Shown one piece after another: positions 47,690 to 59,149 of a stretch of 64,000 nucleotides of DNA (its first letter is position 1; each line of letters opens with the position of its first letter). Position numbers and translations under genes: made by a program. Under the pieces are notes generated by a model that did not search any database, was not told the DNA's origin, and worked only from the letters and a program-made list of their open reading frames with translations. Source of the DNA: Sepiola atlantica (Eukaryota > Mollusca > Cephalopoda > Sepiida > Sepiolidae); NCBI GenBank assembly GCA_963556195.1, contig OY744532.1, positions 80,697,234 to 80,761,233 of the forward strand. Direction: 5' to 3'.

Positions 47690-49190
47690 CATACACATTG
47701 ACAGTAGATTGAAAAAATCACTACAACACTTAATTTTTTAAAATCGACTGTTACAGACAAACAGCCATTATATTGAAATATGTAACTGCGATAGAAAAAC
47801 ATTAATTTTAAAAAATCGATAGTTACGGACAAAATGCGATTATATTTAAATATGTAGCCGCAAGGGAAAAACGAACATGACATTAAAAAATTCAATTGTT
47901 TCAGACAAACACCGATTATATTTAAATGTGTCATCGTCATAGAAAAACGAACATAAAATTCAAACATTCGATTGTTACAGACAGACACCGATTATATACA
48001 AACATGTAACTGTGATAGAAAACGAACATTAAATTTAAAAATTCGATTGTTACAGACAAACAGCGATTATATTTAAATGTTTATCCGGGATAGTAAAACG
48101 AAAATAAATTTTTAAAAATCGATTGTTACAGACAAACACCGATTATATAAAAGAATATGTAACTGAGATAGAAAAACGAACATTAAATTTAAAAATTCGA
48201 TTGTTACAGACAAACAGCGATTATATTTAAATGTTTATCCGGGATAGTAAAACGAAAATAATTTTTTTTAAATCGATTGTTACAGACAAACACCGATTAT
48301 ATAAAAGAATATGTAACTGAGATAGAAAAACGAACATTAAATTTAAAAATTCGATTGTTACAGACAAACGGCGATTATATTTAAATGTGTATCCGGGATA
48401 GTAAAACGAAAATAAATTTTTAAAAATCGATTGTTACAGACAAACACCGATTATATAAAAGAATATGTAACTGAGATAGAAAAACGAACATTAAATTTAA
48501 AAATTCGATTGTTACAGACAAACAGCGATTATATTTAAATGTGTATCCGGGATAGTAAAACGAAAATAAATTTTTAAAAATCGATTGTTACAGACAAACA
48601 CCGATTATATAAAAGAATATGTAACTGAGATAGAAAAACGAACATTAAATTTAAAAATTCGATTGTTACAGACAAACAGCGATTATATTTAAATGTGTAT
48701 ACGGGATAGTAAAACGAAAATAAATTTTTAAAAATCGATTGTTACAGACAAACAACGATTATATAAAAGAATATGTAACTGAGATAGAAAAACGAACATT
48801 AAATTTAAAAATTCGATTGTTACAGACAAACAGCGATTATATTTAAATGTTTATCCGGGATAGTAAAACGAAAATAAATTTTTAAAAATCGATTGTTACA
48901 GACAAACACCGATTATATAAAAGAATATGTAACTGAGATAGAAAAACGAACATTAAATTTTAAAAATCGATAGTTACGGACACAATGCGATTATATTTAA
49001 ATATCTAACTGCGATAGAAAAACGAAAATTAAATTCTTAAAATTCGATTATAACAGACAATCAGCGATTATATTTAAATATGTAACCGCGACAGAAAAAC
49101 GAACATTAAATTAAAAACGTCGATTGTTACAGACAGACGGCGAGCATATTTAAATGGGTATAAGCGATACAAAACGAACATTATAAGTAA
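47690..49190. repeat. Second satellite: ~77-bp monomer, 154-bp dimer
   Basis: The unit contains TCGATTGTTACAGACAAACA, then CGATTATAT and GATAGAAAAACGAACATTAAA or GATAGTAAAACGAAAATAAAT. Two monomer types alternate; GACAAACACC (GACAAACAAC in one copy) starts at 48,131, 48,285, 48,439, 48,593, 48,747 and 48,901, exactly 154 bp apart. Flanks 47,690-48,130 and 48,960-49,190 hold more diverged single monomers. The 99-codon minus-strand frame at 47,689-47,988 is satellite-derived. Confidence 0.95.
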
Positions 49191-50070
49191 TAGTGAAGCG
49201 TGATCGACAGGCTTAGCTTTGATGAAACACACCTTATATTGCAAGCTTAAGTGTTACATACAGCTTACATCGTAGTCTAAATTAAGCCAGAAAAAAAACA
49301 GGAAAATAATATTTCAAACTTTCATGTGACAGAGAAACTAACATTATTATTTACTGTAAAATATGACAAACAACGAACACTTATATTTAAACGTCGCTTT
49401 TATAAACAACTGTTATGTATTACATACCTATTTACATTATATTTAAAATACAACTCTGCAGTAAACCGAACATAATTATTGAAACATTACCGTGACAGAT
49501 GTACAATTATATCATCTACAAATCTACCGGGATACTATAACAAACATTACGTTTAAAAGTTAAAGGTGTCATAAACGACTATCATATATCTACCCTTAGG
49601 TGTACAGGTAAATGATCATTATTATATGAAATTAAGCGTACAGACACACGAACATTATATTTTTAACTTAGGGCCGACAAAAATTTAAAAAATATATTGA
49701 AAAGTTAACCTTAGCAGACTATATATGTAAAATTAAACTGTAGCCCTCCCACCCACCCCCGACACAGCACACACATTTCTTAATTAGATAGATTAAGGAA
49801 TCGGCTATGCCAAAGGATGTCAGGATTAGTCATCTATAATAGAAAAAAACATCTTCATAAATAATTTTACTGTTGTGAGAATGCTTTAACTTGGTCTAAT
49901 TAACTCCCTTCTTTGTAATTTTAAATCCTGAATACTTAGTTTTTTCAGAGAAAAGTCTCACTTCGCAAGTTTAAATGTTAACTTGCGTTACACTTTATAA
50001 CACACACTATATAAGTTTTAGATTGTGTTCGACCGTACCCGAAAATCCTGAAATAATATCCCAATAGAAA
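49191..50070. other. Decayed satellite edge and AT-rich DNA
   Basis: To about 49,690, recurring ACGAACATTATAT-like and AACATTA phrases suggest very diverged monomers. Beyond that nothing is recognisable. Confidence 0.4.
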
Positions 50071-50074
50071 AAGT

Positions 50075-50487
50075 GAAGATTTAGAATTAATTTTATTTTG
50101 AAGGCACACAGATGGGATGAGGAAAGGATGATCCGAATGGACCATATGAGAAGACTTTAAGTGACGTTGAGATAGCAGACCTATCTCTGATTAATTCAGA
50201 TTAATATTTGGTTTCTCGCTTTCTGTGTATCAATTTCATGCCAATTCATATGTGTTGTTTGCCTTGGCCAGTTCCTCTGTCTTCCTTCTTATCGCCTTTC
50301 ACCCCCTCCCCCACCGCCTCCCCCATACGAGCTCAGTAGGTGTGAAAGTGAAAAAGAAGAAAATAAATAGAAATATATAAAAAAAGAAACATTTTTAACG
50401 TCACTTAAAGTCTTCTCATATGGTCCAATCGGATCATCCTTTCCTCATCCCATGTGTGTGCCTTCAAAACAAAATTATTTCTAAATC

Positions 50488-50490
<3 letters not shown>
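50075..50490. mobile_element. 416-bp inverted-repeat (MITE-like) element
   Basis: Arms of about 95 bp (50,075-50,168 and 50,396-50,490): GAAGATTTAGAA at the left end matches TTCTAAATCTTC at the right. Inner motifs such as CAGATGGGATGAGGAAAGG and GACTTTAAGTGACGTT are mirrored almost exactly. The interior includes a C-rich run near 50,300-50,330. No transposase. Confidence 0.85.

Positions 50491-50491
<1 letters not shown>

Positions 50492-50522
<31 letters not shown>
50492..50522. repeat. (TA)n microsatellite
   Basis: TA run between the inverted-repeat element and a LINE 3' end. Confidence 0.95.
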
Positions 50523-50525
<3 letters not shown>

Positions 50526-50538
50526 CGTATGTGTGTGT

Positions 50539-50640
50539 TTTTAACATAGTTCGCCCCAAATAAGGCAGGTCGCCACTGTAGACGTAAGGGGCTACTGAGA
50601 AAAAAGAAAAGGGAGAAGGTTGTAGGGGTCAACCTAAATT
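50539..50640 (-). mobile_element. 5'-truncated LINE 3' UTR, minus strand
   Basis: Reverse complement of the 3' end seen at 34,425-34,516 and 54,080-54,175: GGTTGACCCC, CTCAGTAGCCCCTTACGT, CTACAGTGGCGACCTGCCTT, ATTTGGGGCGAACTATGTTA then A's. About 100 bp only, as expected from aborted reverse transcription. Confidence 0.85.
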
Positions 50641-50649
50641 AAAGTGTGT

Positions 50650-52500
50650 GTGCTTTAGTACAACGAACATGAAGGATGTCTTCAATCGAAAAATGATCAC
50701 AATGTATAAACAATATGGAAATGAGTTCTTTTTCTTCTTCAGAGGAACCGTCATAGATGCGATAATTATTCTATATACAAGATACTTCTTTAGGCAACGT
50801 TCATTTATCAGAGGAGCCGTCATGAATAATATCTAACAAATAAAATAGTAAATAAGTGCGCACTTTCTCTTTCCAGATAATTTACATCTTACAAAACGTA
50901 AGCACGTATGCAAAATAGATAGAGAAATAATCGATATCTGTAAATTCATATTATTAGTAGGGATAGTACATAAGTGAAAAGCCTTATTATTTTTAGTTGT
51001 GGAATGAGTGGGTATAAAATGTATGTTACAAATCATAAATTTTTGATATAACCCGATCAGATGGTGGTAGTGATTGTTGCCTAACAAGTCACTTGCACGT
51101 CTAGTGCTATCTAAAAATATACCACAAAAAACTTGAAATAGCATTAGTTATCATGGAAAAATATACGCTAATCAAATTTGTTTCTCGTCAACCATGCTAA
51201 GTGTAGCTTACACGGCTTTTACCCTGTTCGCAAGGACTTTTAGCTGGCAGTCGAAATCATTCCGTTATCTATACATTAGAGTGGATTAAACACTTATAGT
51301 ATTTGTGACATATCACATTCCGGTTTCGTTTAGTGCAATCTTAAAAAGTGCCTGCAAATACATTTTTATATGGATGTTAACTGACTAAGATGATATACAT
51401 AAACTTAACATATATGTATATAGGTGAATTCGCAGGAACAAAGGAATAACACATTCTTCATACATAGAGTTTTAAAGGGCAGATCAGACGTAATATACGT
51501 TTTCCGGAGTTCGTAGATTCTCTGCCATCAACCTGGCAAAGAATTGCACGATCGCATCTTGCCTTGTTGAGGGTAAATCACGGACTCTTTAATCACGCTG
51601 ATCACGTGATTTGGGTTGGCGCCGAATCGCGATTTATCGCTTGATTCTCATGCAGTGAAGGGTGCACTTCCGGTTATTTATCTTACTGCTACACATGAAA
51701 TAACATTAAATTAAAGAAAAACCAAAAGCAATAATTAAAGCAAATACGTAATAATGTGAAGATACTGTCTTTATACACATATTAAAAAAGTTTATGAACA
51801 TTTACTTTTCATTAAACAATTTTGGTTTTGAATTACGTTGATGTAACCTATCGCATCACTACATGGACTCACACTAGCACTACGAATCGTTGTAAAACAG
51901 GGAAAATCGCTATGACGAACCCCCAAGGCTATCTGTAGCAACACATTACTTGTGTACTCTCTGTAAATCCATACTCTCGGTATCTAACTCCTTGTTGTTT
52001 TATTTCCTTTAAGCTATAAAAGGCTACACCATGTTTCCAAATACGAATTTCTATGAGAAACAAAACAAATATTTTAGTAAAAGAAAAACATAATTTAATT
52101 TCAATTAACTCACTTGAATGTAATATACATAGTTAACAAATCCAAGTTATTCATTATTTTCTGCAAGTACTTTCTTATATGCGAAAACTATTACTTGTAC
52201 TAAGAAAAATACTGTATGATGTAGAGCGATTTATTGATAAAGGATTTTAAATATGTTCATACAAATTAAATGTATAATCATTACAAAGTGAACATGTACG
52301 TATTTTACTGAGGCTTACTATATAGCGTGTATTCGTTATTTAATCGATAAACTGCAAAAGAGATAGCAGAAATCAATAACGCACATTTCTTATAAACACA
52401 ATTTAGTACAATTCTGTCTATTTTATCATATACTGAGAAAAAATGTAGTGTTCACCGAGAAATTACTTTCTAATACATATAAAACGAATACTGATTTAGA
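50650..52500. other. Anonymous AT-rich DNA
   Basis: No recognised gene. A GC-richer patch at 51,500-51,680 (GTAAATCACGGACTC, ATCACGTGATTTGGG) may be an unrecognised repeat. Confidence 0.35.
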
Positions 52501-52502
52501 GA

Positions 52503-52920
52503 CCAATAGGTCAGTGGCGCTAGCTTGGTGTCAAATATTCCTGCGGTGAGAAGGAATTGCATAGCTAAATTAAATCCAGTCTTTGGAATGGGAAACATAT
52601 GTCGAGGATTCGTTCTCGACACTCGGCCCGACAAGAAATGGGCTATTTCGGTGACCTGTTATGAGTCGGGCTGAGGGGTTAAGTCGCGAGTAGTCCTAGA
52701 AGGTCCACCCTCCCAGGCCTTGCCTCCACTCTTTGGGGTGGAGTAAGTCTATAGCTTACCAACTTAGGGGCCCTAACGAGGGAATGCAGACGGGACTGCC
52801 CAGGTATTTTTTTTATAGATGTGAGGGCTCATTTTTTAGAGGCGCTGGCTTTACTCTCCCCCTACTGTCCGACGTTGTGTGACATATTCCTGCAGTAGAA
52901 AGGAATTACATAGCTGTAGC
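52503..52920 (+). mobile_element. Composite SINE-like repeat, second copy of body
   Basis: Body 52,692-52,814 (AGGTCCACCCTCCCAGGC, GGTGGAGTAAGT, GCTTACC, GAGGGAATGCAGACGGG, CTGCCCAGGTATTTTTT) matches 24,258-24,378. The head differs: no U2 sequence. A ~45-bp direct repeat (TTCCTGCGGTGAGAAGG at 52,540 and TTCCTGCAGTAGAAAGG at 52,875) brackets the unit with an offset of 335 bp, suggesting a dimer. Confidence 0.6.
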
Positions 52921-53149
52921 AACCCCAGTTGATGTTGACAGTCAAGACTGACGTACAATCACTCGTGTTTCTGTGTTGTATTATATATTATCCAAATATA
53001 CTTGTTTAATCTAAATCTTGAGTTCATGTTTTCCTTCCGGCCCCTTTACAGGGTCAGAACAATACTTAAAATCGATACATAGTACATGATACCACCTTAT
53101 AATATTTCATGCGGATACATCAAAAATATACATACATATTTACGTATAG

Positions 53150-54180
53150 ATCCATGTAGCCCTCGATGGCCGTTTATCTAAGCAACACTACATAAATGCA
53201 GGTGTACCACTACATCTACTGTTCCTGATTTTCATAAATGACCAACCCTGATGTCATTGAGACTATGATAGGGATATTTGCTGACGACACCACGCTCTAC
53301 TCTCGTCGTATGGACAAAACCGACGCGTACATATCTGAGGCAATGGCTGAATCCTTAGAAAATGACTTCCAGTCTCTAGTGGATTGGAGTAAAAAAAAGA
53401 TGGTAACTTTTAATGCCGCTAAGACAAATCAACTTTCATTCAATAACAACAAGAAACCTTTTTATCAACCGATAGTCATGGCAAATAACACCCTATGTAA
53501 GAGTTCATCATTCAAACTCCTCGACTTAACTTTCACAGATAACATGAATTGGAATAAATACATTGAAGACATTGCCAGGGCTGCTGCAAAAAAAGGTTGT
53601 CTCTTTCTACTGTGCTAGTAAACATCTCACACCTTACATTAACCTGTATCTCTAAAAACAACTATCCGCCCATGCATAGAGTATTGTTGCCACATCTGCA
53701 CTGGTGCATTATTTACTAGTCTCTCCTTCTTAGACAAGGCTACAAAAAGAGTCGCCAACTTAATAGGCCCCGTCGCCGGAATGTTGCATTATTGTGCCTG
53801 TTTTACAAGTATCTCAATGCATTGTGCTCTGATGAACTTGCTGTTCTGGTGCCCCCCACGGCGTAAATTCACCAGACTAACTCGACAATCTGCTAAATCC
53901 AATCCATTCACTGTGGAGGCCCCCGGATGCAAAAGAGCGTTTTGATCCAAAAGCGTATTCCCTCGTGCTGCTCGACTCTGGAACTCTTTCCCTGTTGCTT
54001 GTTTTCCTGACGGTACTGACATACCGAAATTTAAAACTAATGTAAACATATATCTCGCTGCGTAGCTTCCAATTTAGATGACCCCTTCCCCAAGAAAGAA
54101 TCTTCACCGTTTTTCTCAGTAGCTCCTTACATCTACAGTTGCAGCCTCCTGCCTTATTTGAGGTAAACTATGTTAAAAAA
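53150..54180 (+). pseudogene. LINE reverse transcriptase fragment (Jockey/CR1 group)
   Basis: Starts inside the RT domain: VALDGRLSKQHYINAGVP (motif around domain 4), a short deletion, LFLIFINDQP, a one-base frameshift near 53,249, then IGIFADDTTLYS with the catalytic FADD. It continues SLVDWSKKKMVTFNAAKTNQ, FKLLDLTFTDNMNWN and IEDIARAAAKKG to a stop at 53,618. Beyond it, broken frames give CLFYKYLNALCSDELA-type, LVPP-RKFTRLTRQS and CFPDGTD motifs. The 3' UTR ends GTAAACTATGTTAAAAAAA. The 5' end is truncated. Same family as 33,796-34,520 and 50,539-50,640. Confidence 0.92.
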
Positions 54181-54195
54181 ATGGATATACACATA

Positions 54196-54197
54196 CA

Positions 54198-54255
<58 letters not shown>

Positions 54256-54260
54256 CACAT
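54196..54260. repeat. (TA)n tract at LINE 3' end
   Basis: TA dinucleotides with TATG/CACA interruptions. Confidence 0.95.
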
Positions 54261-54264
54261 AAAG

Positions 54265-55500
54265 ATATACATACATACACAGATTAAGGCCTTTACAGTA
54301 CTTTTTTGTTTGCACTCTGATATGTTATAGAATTAGATTTATTTCTCATTTTATTCTTTCATTAATACCATTATTATATATACATATATAAATATATTTT
54401 TTCATGTATCCGCCCAAAAAATATTATATATATATATGGTTCCTAGTTGTAACCGACACTTACTTTTCATTTGTCGCATTTCTACAACTTCTCTCTCTAT
54501 TTGCAGTGGTTCGTCCTACCTCCCGAACGAAACCCGTCGGTGTACATGTGTCTTACAACAACTGAAACACCTGTCCTTAATGTGCTATCATCACGTATTC
54601 ATGGAGATGTCAAATCATTGCGTAGGTTTTATTATATCCAAAGGCAAACATAAGTTTGCATAGATTTACGATTGACATATGAACTTCTGATGCGTTCGTT
54701 ATTCTGTGCAAATCGGATTGCTTATTGGCTACAACAGTGACCCAATCAACATGTGTATGTCGATGTAGGATCCTCCCTCTCTGAACTCAAGACACGTGAG
54801 GGCGTTCACTACAATTTACACATATCTGCGTTTATTCTCTCTCGTCTAAAAGCATATAACATTGCTTAAGTATTGGTAATCGGATAGAAGATAGTTATTG
54901 ACACTATAGACGAATATTAGTTTAGGGTAGAAAAGGGCATCTGCACACTCGAGGTTACATAGAGTATCTGAATATCTAGGGTTCACGAACTTGAAATTGT
55001 GTATGATGCAATCTATAGTACGGACAGAGGTAAAGTTACATATAGGTTCGGCGAAATGTTTTTTGTGCAAAATATGATGTGTAATGCACTAGTTGGTGTG
55101 TTGCTTTAGCGGATTCTAGACTCACCAATAAAAATGGTAAAAACAAATGTATATTGTATGGAACCCTGCAATACTTTGAAATTGACGACCAACGCACATT
55201 TTTCAAGACAGCGAGCCAACGCTTCTTTCGTTCGACACCGGAGTTTAATCATAACCGCCGATAACAACACTGCGGAGACATCGTACCAAAGACGTTTATC
55301 AAGTAACAAATAAATAAGTTTGTTTTATTCTTGTTTTGTTATAATAAAATGACTCAATACTGGTCACCCCTGAAGAAGGAATTTTATTCCGAAATCGATA
55401 GGATTAATGTAAAAAAATAAAATAATCTTGTATTGCTAATATAGCTTATATTTTAATTTTATTAACTAACCCTGCAATACTTTGAAATTGAACGACCAAC
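54265..55500. other. Anonymous region with a 32-bp direct repeat
   Basis: AACCCTGCAATACTTTGAAA with TTGACGACCAAC at 55,162-55,193 recurs at 55,469-55,501 with one inserted base. A pyrimidine tract ending TATTTGCAG at about 54,505 looks like a splice acceptor and opens a ~45-codon frame, but no donor or homology supports an exon. At 55,366, CTGAAGA with GGAAT/ATTCC and GAAA resembles a hammerhead core without stem I. Confidence 0.35.
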
Positions 55501-55507
55501 CTTCCCC

Positions 55508-55522
55508 CCACACACACACACA

Positions 55523-55593
<71 letters not shown>
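55508..55593. repeat. (CA)n-(TA)n-(TG)n microsatellite
   Basis: Compound repeat, symmetrical at its ends. Confidence 0.96.
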
Positions 55594-55599
55594 ATTTAC

Positions 55600-56740
55600 A
55601 TCAGTAGGGTTATTCAAACAAGGATTGGATAGGGTGATATCGAGGTTCTTCTTGTAACTTGGATCGGACAATTTGTAATATAAGACAAGGAATGCTGTAG
55701 GTACTCTTCCAAATTTGTTTGGTTAATTTGCTTTGCTCATCGGGAGGGATGAGCAGTTCAATTCTTTCTTTAAATCTAGCTCTTAAACACTAGGAGAGAT
55801 AAAAGATAATTGGTAGTATGTATTAATTAATAGTATATGCATTTTGAGTAGTTGAAGTCCAGGTTTCGGAACCCGTTAGATATTGTGATTACAAAACAAT
55901 GCAAAACCATTGTTGACTAGTACTGAATACATCATCGCTATAGTGTTCATGGATAGTCTCCTTTATGTTAAGGAATAGGATTTTTACTAGGATATGAACA
56001 ATGTAACTGAGAGGTTTCTTTTTTCAAAACATCATATTGATTGACAAACATATTTCTCTACTAATTATATGGAATCTAATAATTCACGAAAGTGTGTGGA
56101 ATAAGCAAACAGATCATATGTATTATACTAGTAGTAAATAGAATATTATTAGGTTTAGAAAGACTTACTTCAATGATATCTTTCTAATTTTTGAAGTTTT
56201 AAATTGCCAAGCAGAGATATATTATGCGCAGAAGTAGAACCGTGTGTCCCGTCAGGATGGAAAAGGACGAAGATGTTATTTTCTTTTTAATATTTTAGGC
56301 GTTTGCCTATATTCTATGCTAAATTTCGAAAAGGATGCTCTAACTAATGTGAACAAACCAATTTCTAACATTTCCACGCTGCCCGGCGTTTCCCATATTC
56401 AATAACAAGATACCACTGTATAAAAAAAGAAAATAACATATTCGGCCATTTTCCATTTTGACGGAACACAAGGTACTACTACTGCTTATAATATCTCTCT
56501 GCATGACAAGGCTATGCTTTTAGCGAAATGATTGCAGACCTTTAATACAAATATATTATATTTTAAATGAGGAAAAAATATGTCTTGATTTTCATTTTAT
56601 TAGTATATTCTTCATTCTCTGTGCTTTAAGCCGTATCCATATATTTTATGCTATGTATATTTATATTTTTTTAAAGTAAATATTAATTAATTTTACTCAC
56701 AGATATCGATGTTCTATGCTTACCCAATCTTCAGTGTAGG
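55600..56740. other. Anonymous AT-rich DNA
   Basis: Nothing recognisable. Confidence 0.4.
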
Positions 56741-56747
56741 GGATACT

Positions 56748-56835
56748 AATTCACGTCGGTCGGAGGGCTCGAACCCAGCTTACAAATTGCCAATGATTCG
56801 TAGTCGAGTCTCTTACCCCTCGGCCAAGAGTTAAT
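56748..56835 (-). mobile_element. tRNA-derived SINE head, minus strand
   Basis: On the minus strand: CTTGGCCGAGGGGTAAGAG (box A, class-II tRNA-like) followed, after an anticodon-like arm, by GGGTTCGAGCCC (box B). No acceptor-stem pairing convincing enough for a functional tRNA, so a SINE or tRNA pseudogene is more likely. Confidence 0.6.
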
Positions 56836-56959
56836 TTAATCTATGAACACAAAAATATATGGGTGGGTACAGCGAGCAGAGGACAGTGATTCAACAACAT
56901 CAAGCTGGCTTGGAATCTCGATTTAAGCCGTAGTATTACTGCCCGTTATTACATTCTCT

Positions 56960-57131
56960 CAGAGTGCACCAATGGGACTAGGTGAACCCTTCCATATTAA
57001 AGGTGTATCTGCGAACAAGGTTCAAGCCTTATGAATGTCTTAGATTGTTATTTCCCTGCGCTGATGTAAGCCATATGCTCAAAACGACGCTGTACGTAGG
57101 TAGAATATTACAACTAATGTAATATTATTAT
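56960..57131 (+). mobile_element. tRNA-like SINE with hammerhead-like core, copy 1 of tandem pair
   Basis: GACTAGGTGAAC, then box B-like GGTTCAAGCC at 57,019, then TTATTTCCCTGCG and CTGATGT at 57,061, 42 nt from box B. Stem II AGC/GCT follows, with AAAA where GAAA is expected. Ends GTAGAATATTACAACTAATG. About three quarters identical to copy 2. Confidence 0.6.
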
Positions 57132-57299
57132 AAGCCCCTTCCAAGTAAAATTTAAAGTTGAGAACTGCCGGAAAGATAAAAATAAGCATTCACCTAAAAC
57201 TTAACTGTAACGCTCCAACTCTGTTGTTGAGGGCTATCGAATGAGAAGATGTCTATGCTCGCCACTTTCAATGTAAGCATCACTAAATTTTTCCGTTAT

Positions 57300-57465
57300 A
57301 ACGTAAACATCTCTGTAGTCTAATGCGACTAGGTGAACGGTGTATCTCTGAACCAGGTTCGCACCCTATGACCGTTTGAGATGTGTATTTCCCTGCTCTG
57401 ATGAGAGTCATTATCTCGAAACGACGTCGTATATAAGTAGAATATTACACCTAATTTAATATTGT
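57300..57465 (+). mobile_element. tRNA-like SINE with hammerhead-like core, copy 2
   Basis: GACTAGGTGAAC, box B-like GGTTCGCACC at 57,356, CCTATGACCG, then CTGATGA at 57,398, 42 nt from box B. GAG (57,405-57,407) pairs with CTC (57,415-57,417) and is followed by GAAA (57,418-57,421): the two conserved hammerhead core strands are intact. Stem I could be CTGCT (57,393-57,397) with AGTAG (57,436-57,440); stem III is not convincing. Schistosome SINEs with a Pol III promoter and a hammerhead are a known parallel. Confidence 0.6.
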
Positions 57466-57508
57466 ATATATATATATATATACAATATTAAATTAGGTGT
57501 AATATTCT
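57439..57508. repeat. 70-bp perfect palindrome
   Basis: The tail of SINE copy 2 (AGAATATTACACCTAATTTA, then ATATTG, then TA repeats) is followed by its exact complement. The centre falls inside the TA run at about 57,473. Confidence 0.95.
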
Positions 57509-57514
57509 TTAGAC

Positions 57515-58030
<516 letters not shown>

Positions 58031-58070
58031 GTTTGATTAAACCACAGGAGCACCTCCTGTTTATTTGTTT

Positions 58071-58418
58071 TATGTTTTCATGTTGACAGACTAATGCTCT
58101 AATTTTCTGTTTGAACGTGAACAGGAACTCGTTAAAACTGCCAAGATGTACGTCACCTATGAATCTTCTTCATGCACGTGAAGAGTTATGCAAACTAAAA
58201 CTAGTAAATTTATTGAGAAAATCGATTAGAAATGCCTTTAATATATTACATAAACACGTTTTAATTAAGTTTTTCAATAAATACATCAGTTTTCATTTGC
58301 ATAACTCTTTACGTGGATGAGGAAGACGCATGGGAGTCGAAAACGTTAGCAAATTGGGGGAGTTCCTGTTCACCTGCGAACAGAACAGTAAATTATTAGT
58401 CTGTCAACATGAAAATAT
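58071..58418. mobile_element. 348-bp inverted-repeat element
   Basis: Arms of about 150 bp (58,071-58,222 and 58,268-58,418): TTTTCATGTTGACAGACTAA and GAACAGGAACTC on the left, mirrored by GAGTTCCTGTTC and TTAGTCTGTCAACATGAAAA on the right, also GCATAACTCTT near the centre. The right arm reads GGATGAGGAAGAC then GAGTCGAAAACG, a hammerhead-like order with AACTC/GAGTT able to close stem I, but the core differs at two positions. The layout resembles the Penelope-like pair at 36.2-36.7 kb. Confidence 0.75.
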
Positions 58419-58497
58419 GGATCAAAGAGAAACAAATATAAATTGTCTCTGTTGTTTAATTAAACATGCATTTAAGAAGAAATTCTGCCTTAGCATA

Positions 58498-58498
<1 letters not shown>

Positions 58499-58568
<70 letters not shown>
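58499..58568. repeat. (TA)n microsatellite
   Basis: Uninterrupted TA dinucleotides. Confidence 0.97.
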
Positions 58569-58569
<1 letters not shown>

Positions 58570-58570
<1 letters not shown>

Positions 58571-59140
58571 TTCAGAACATGAATAGCAACTTCATACACA
58601 TAAGGAATGTTAATTCGACAAATATAAAAAAACACACCACCAGATACTCAAAATATAATGTAAACATGTCAGCTTCGTGGATTTTTTAAAATAAAATGCT
58701 TGGCATTTTCACTTAAGATTCAGAAATTATACACTAGCAAATATATATGTTTCTCTTAACCCATTAGTTATAAACTCTTTTTTTAATTTATTAGCGAAAA
58801 TAGTTTGTAAATACAAAATTATTTGATACTGATATGTACTTTCAAACATTTCTTTGACTTTATAGTATAGTCAGAACATTGATCACACTATATGTAAATG
58901 TGGATAAGTTATAACGACTATTTACCAATTTATTTTTAATGAATAATAGAGGAAACTTATCGTATCTTTCCATTTTAGATTTTGACTAAAATATTGTAAC
59001 TTGAAACTTTAGTGTTGCCAATATACATCAACAATGTATGCTTACCTATTAGTATAAACATACTGATATTGCTTAAATACGGTGAATTATCCTACCTGTC
59101 ATAAGAAAGAAGCATACGTGCTAATGTTTCAACACATCAC
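58570..59140. other. Anonymous AT-rich DNA
   Basis: Nothing recognisable. Confidence 0.35.
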
Positions 59141-59149
59141 TGAATAAGT

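Noticed and set aside
47689..47988. 99-codon minus-strand protein
   Set aside because: Lies wholly within the 77-bp satellite and repeats its period.
54430..54663. Host exon after a pyrimidine tract and TTTGCAG
   Set aside because: An acceptor-like signal alone is weak evidence; no donor, homology or codon bias supports it.
54846..55070. 74-codon minus-strand frame with several Cys
   Set aside because: No motif I can name; treated as chance.
55360..55400. Hammerhead ribozyme at CTGAAGA...GAAA
   Set aside because: Stem II forms but no adjacent stem I or stem III can be built.
56748..56835. Functional tRNA gene
   Set aside because: Boxes A and B are good but acceptor-stem pairing is not convincing, and tRNA-derived SINEs are common in the window.
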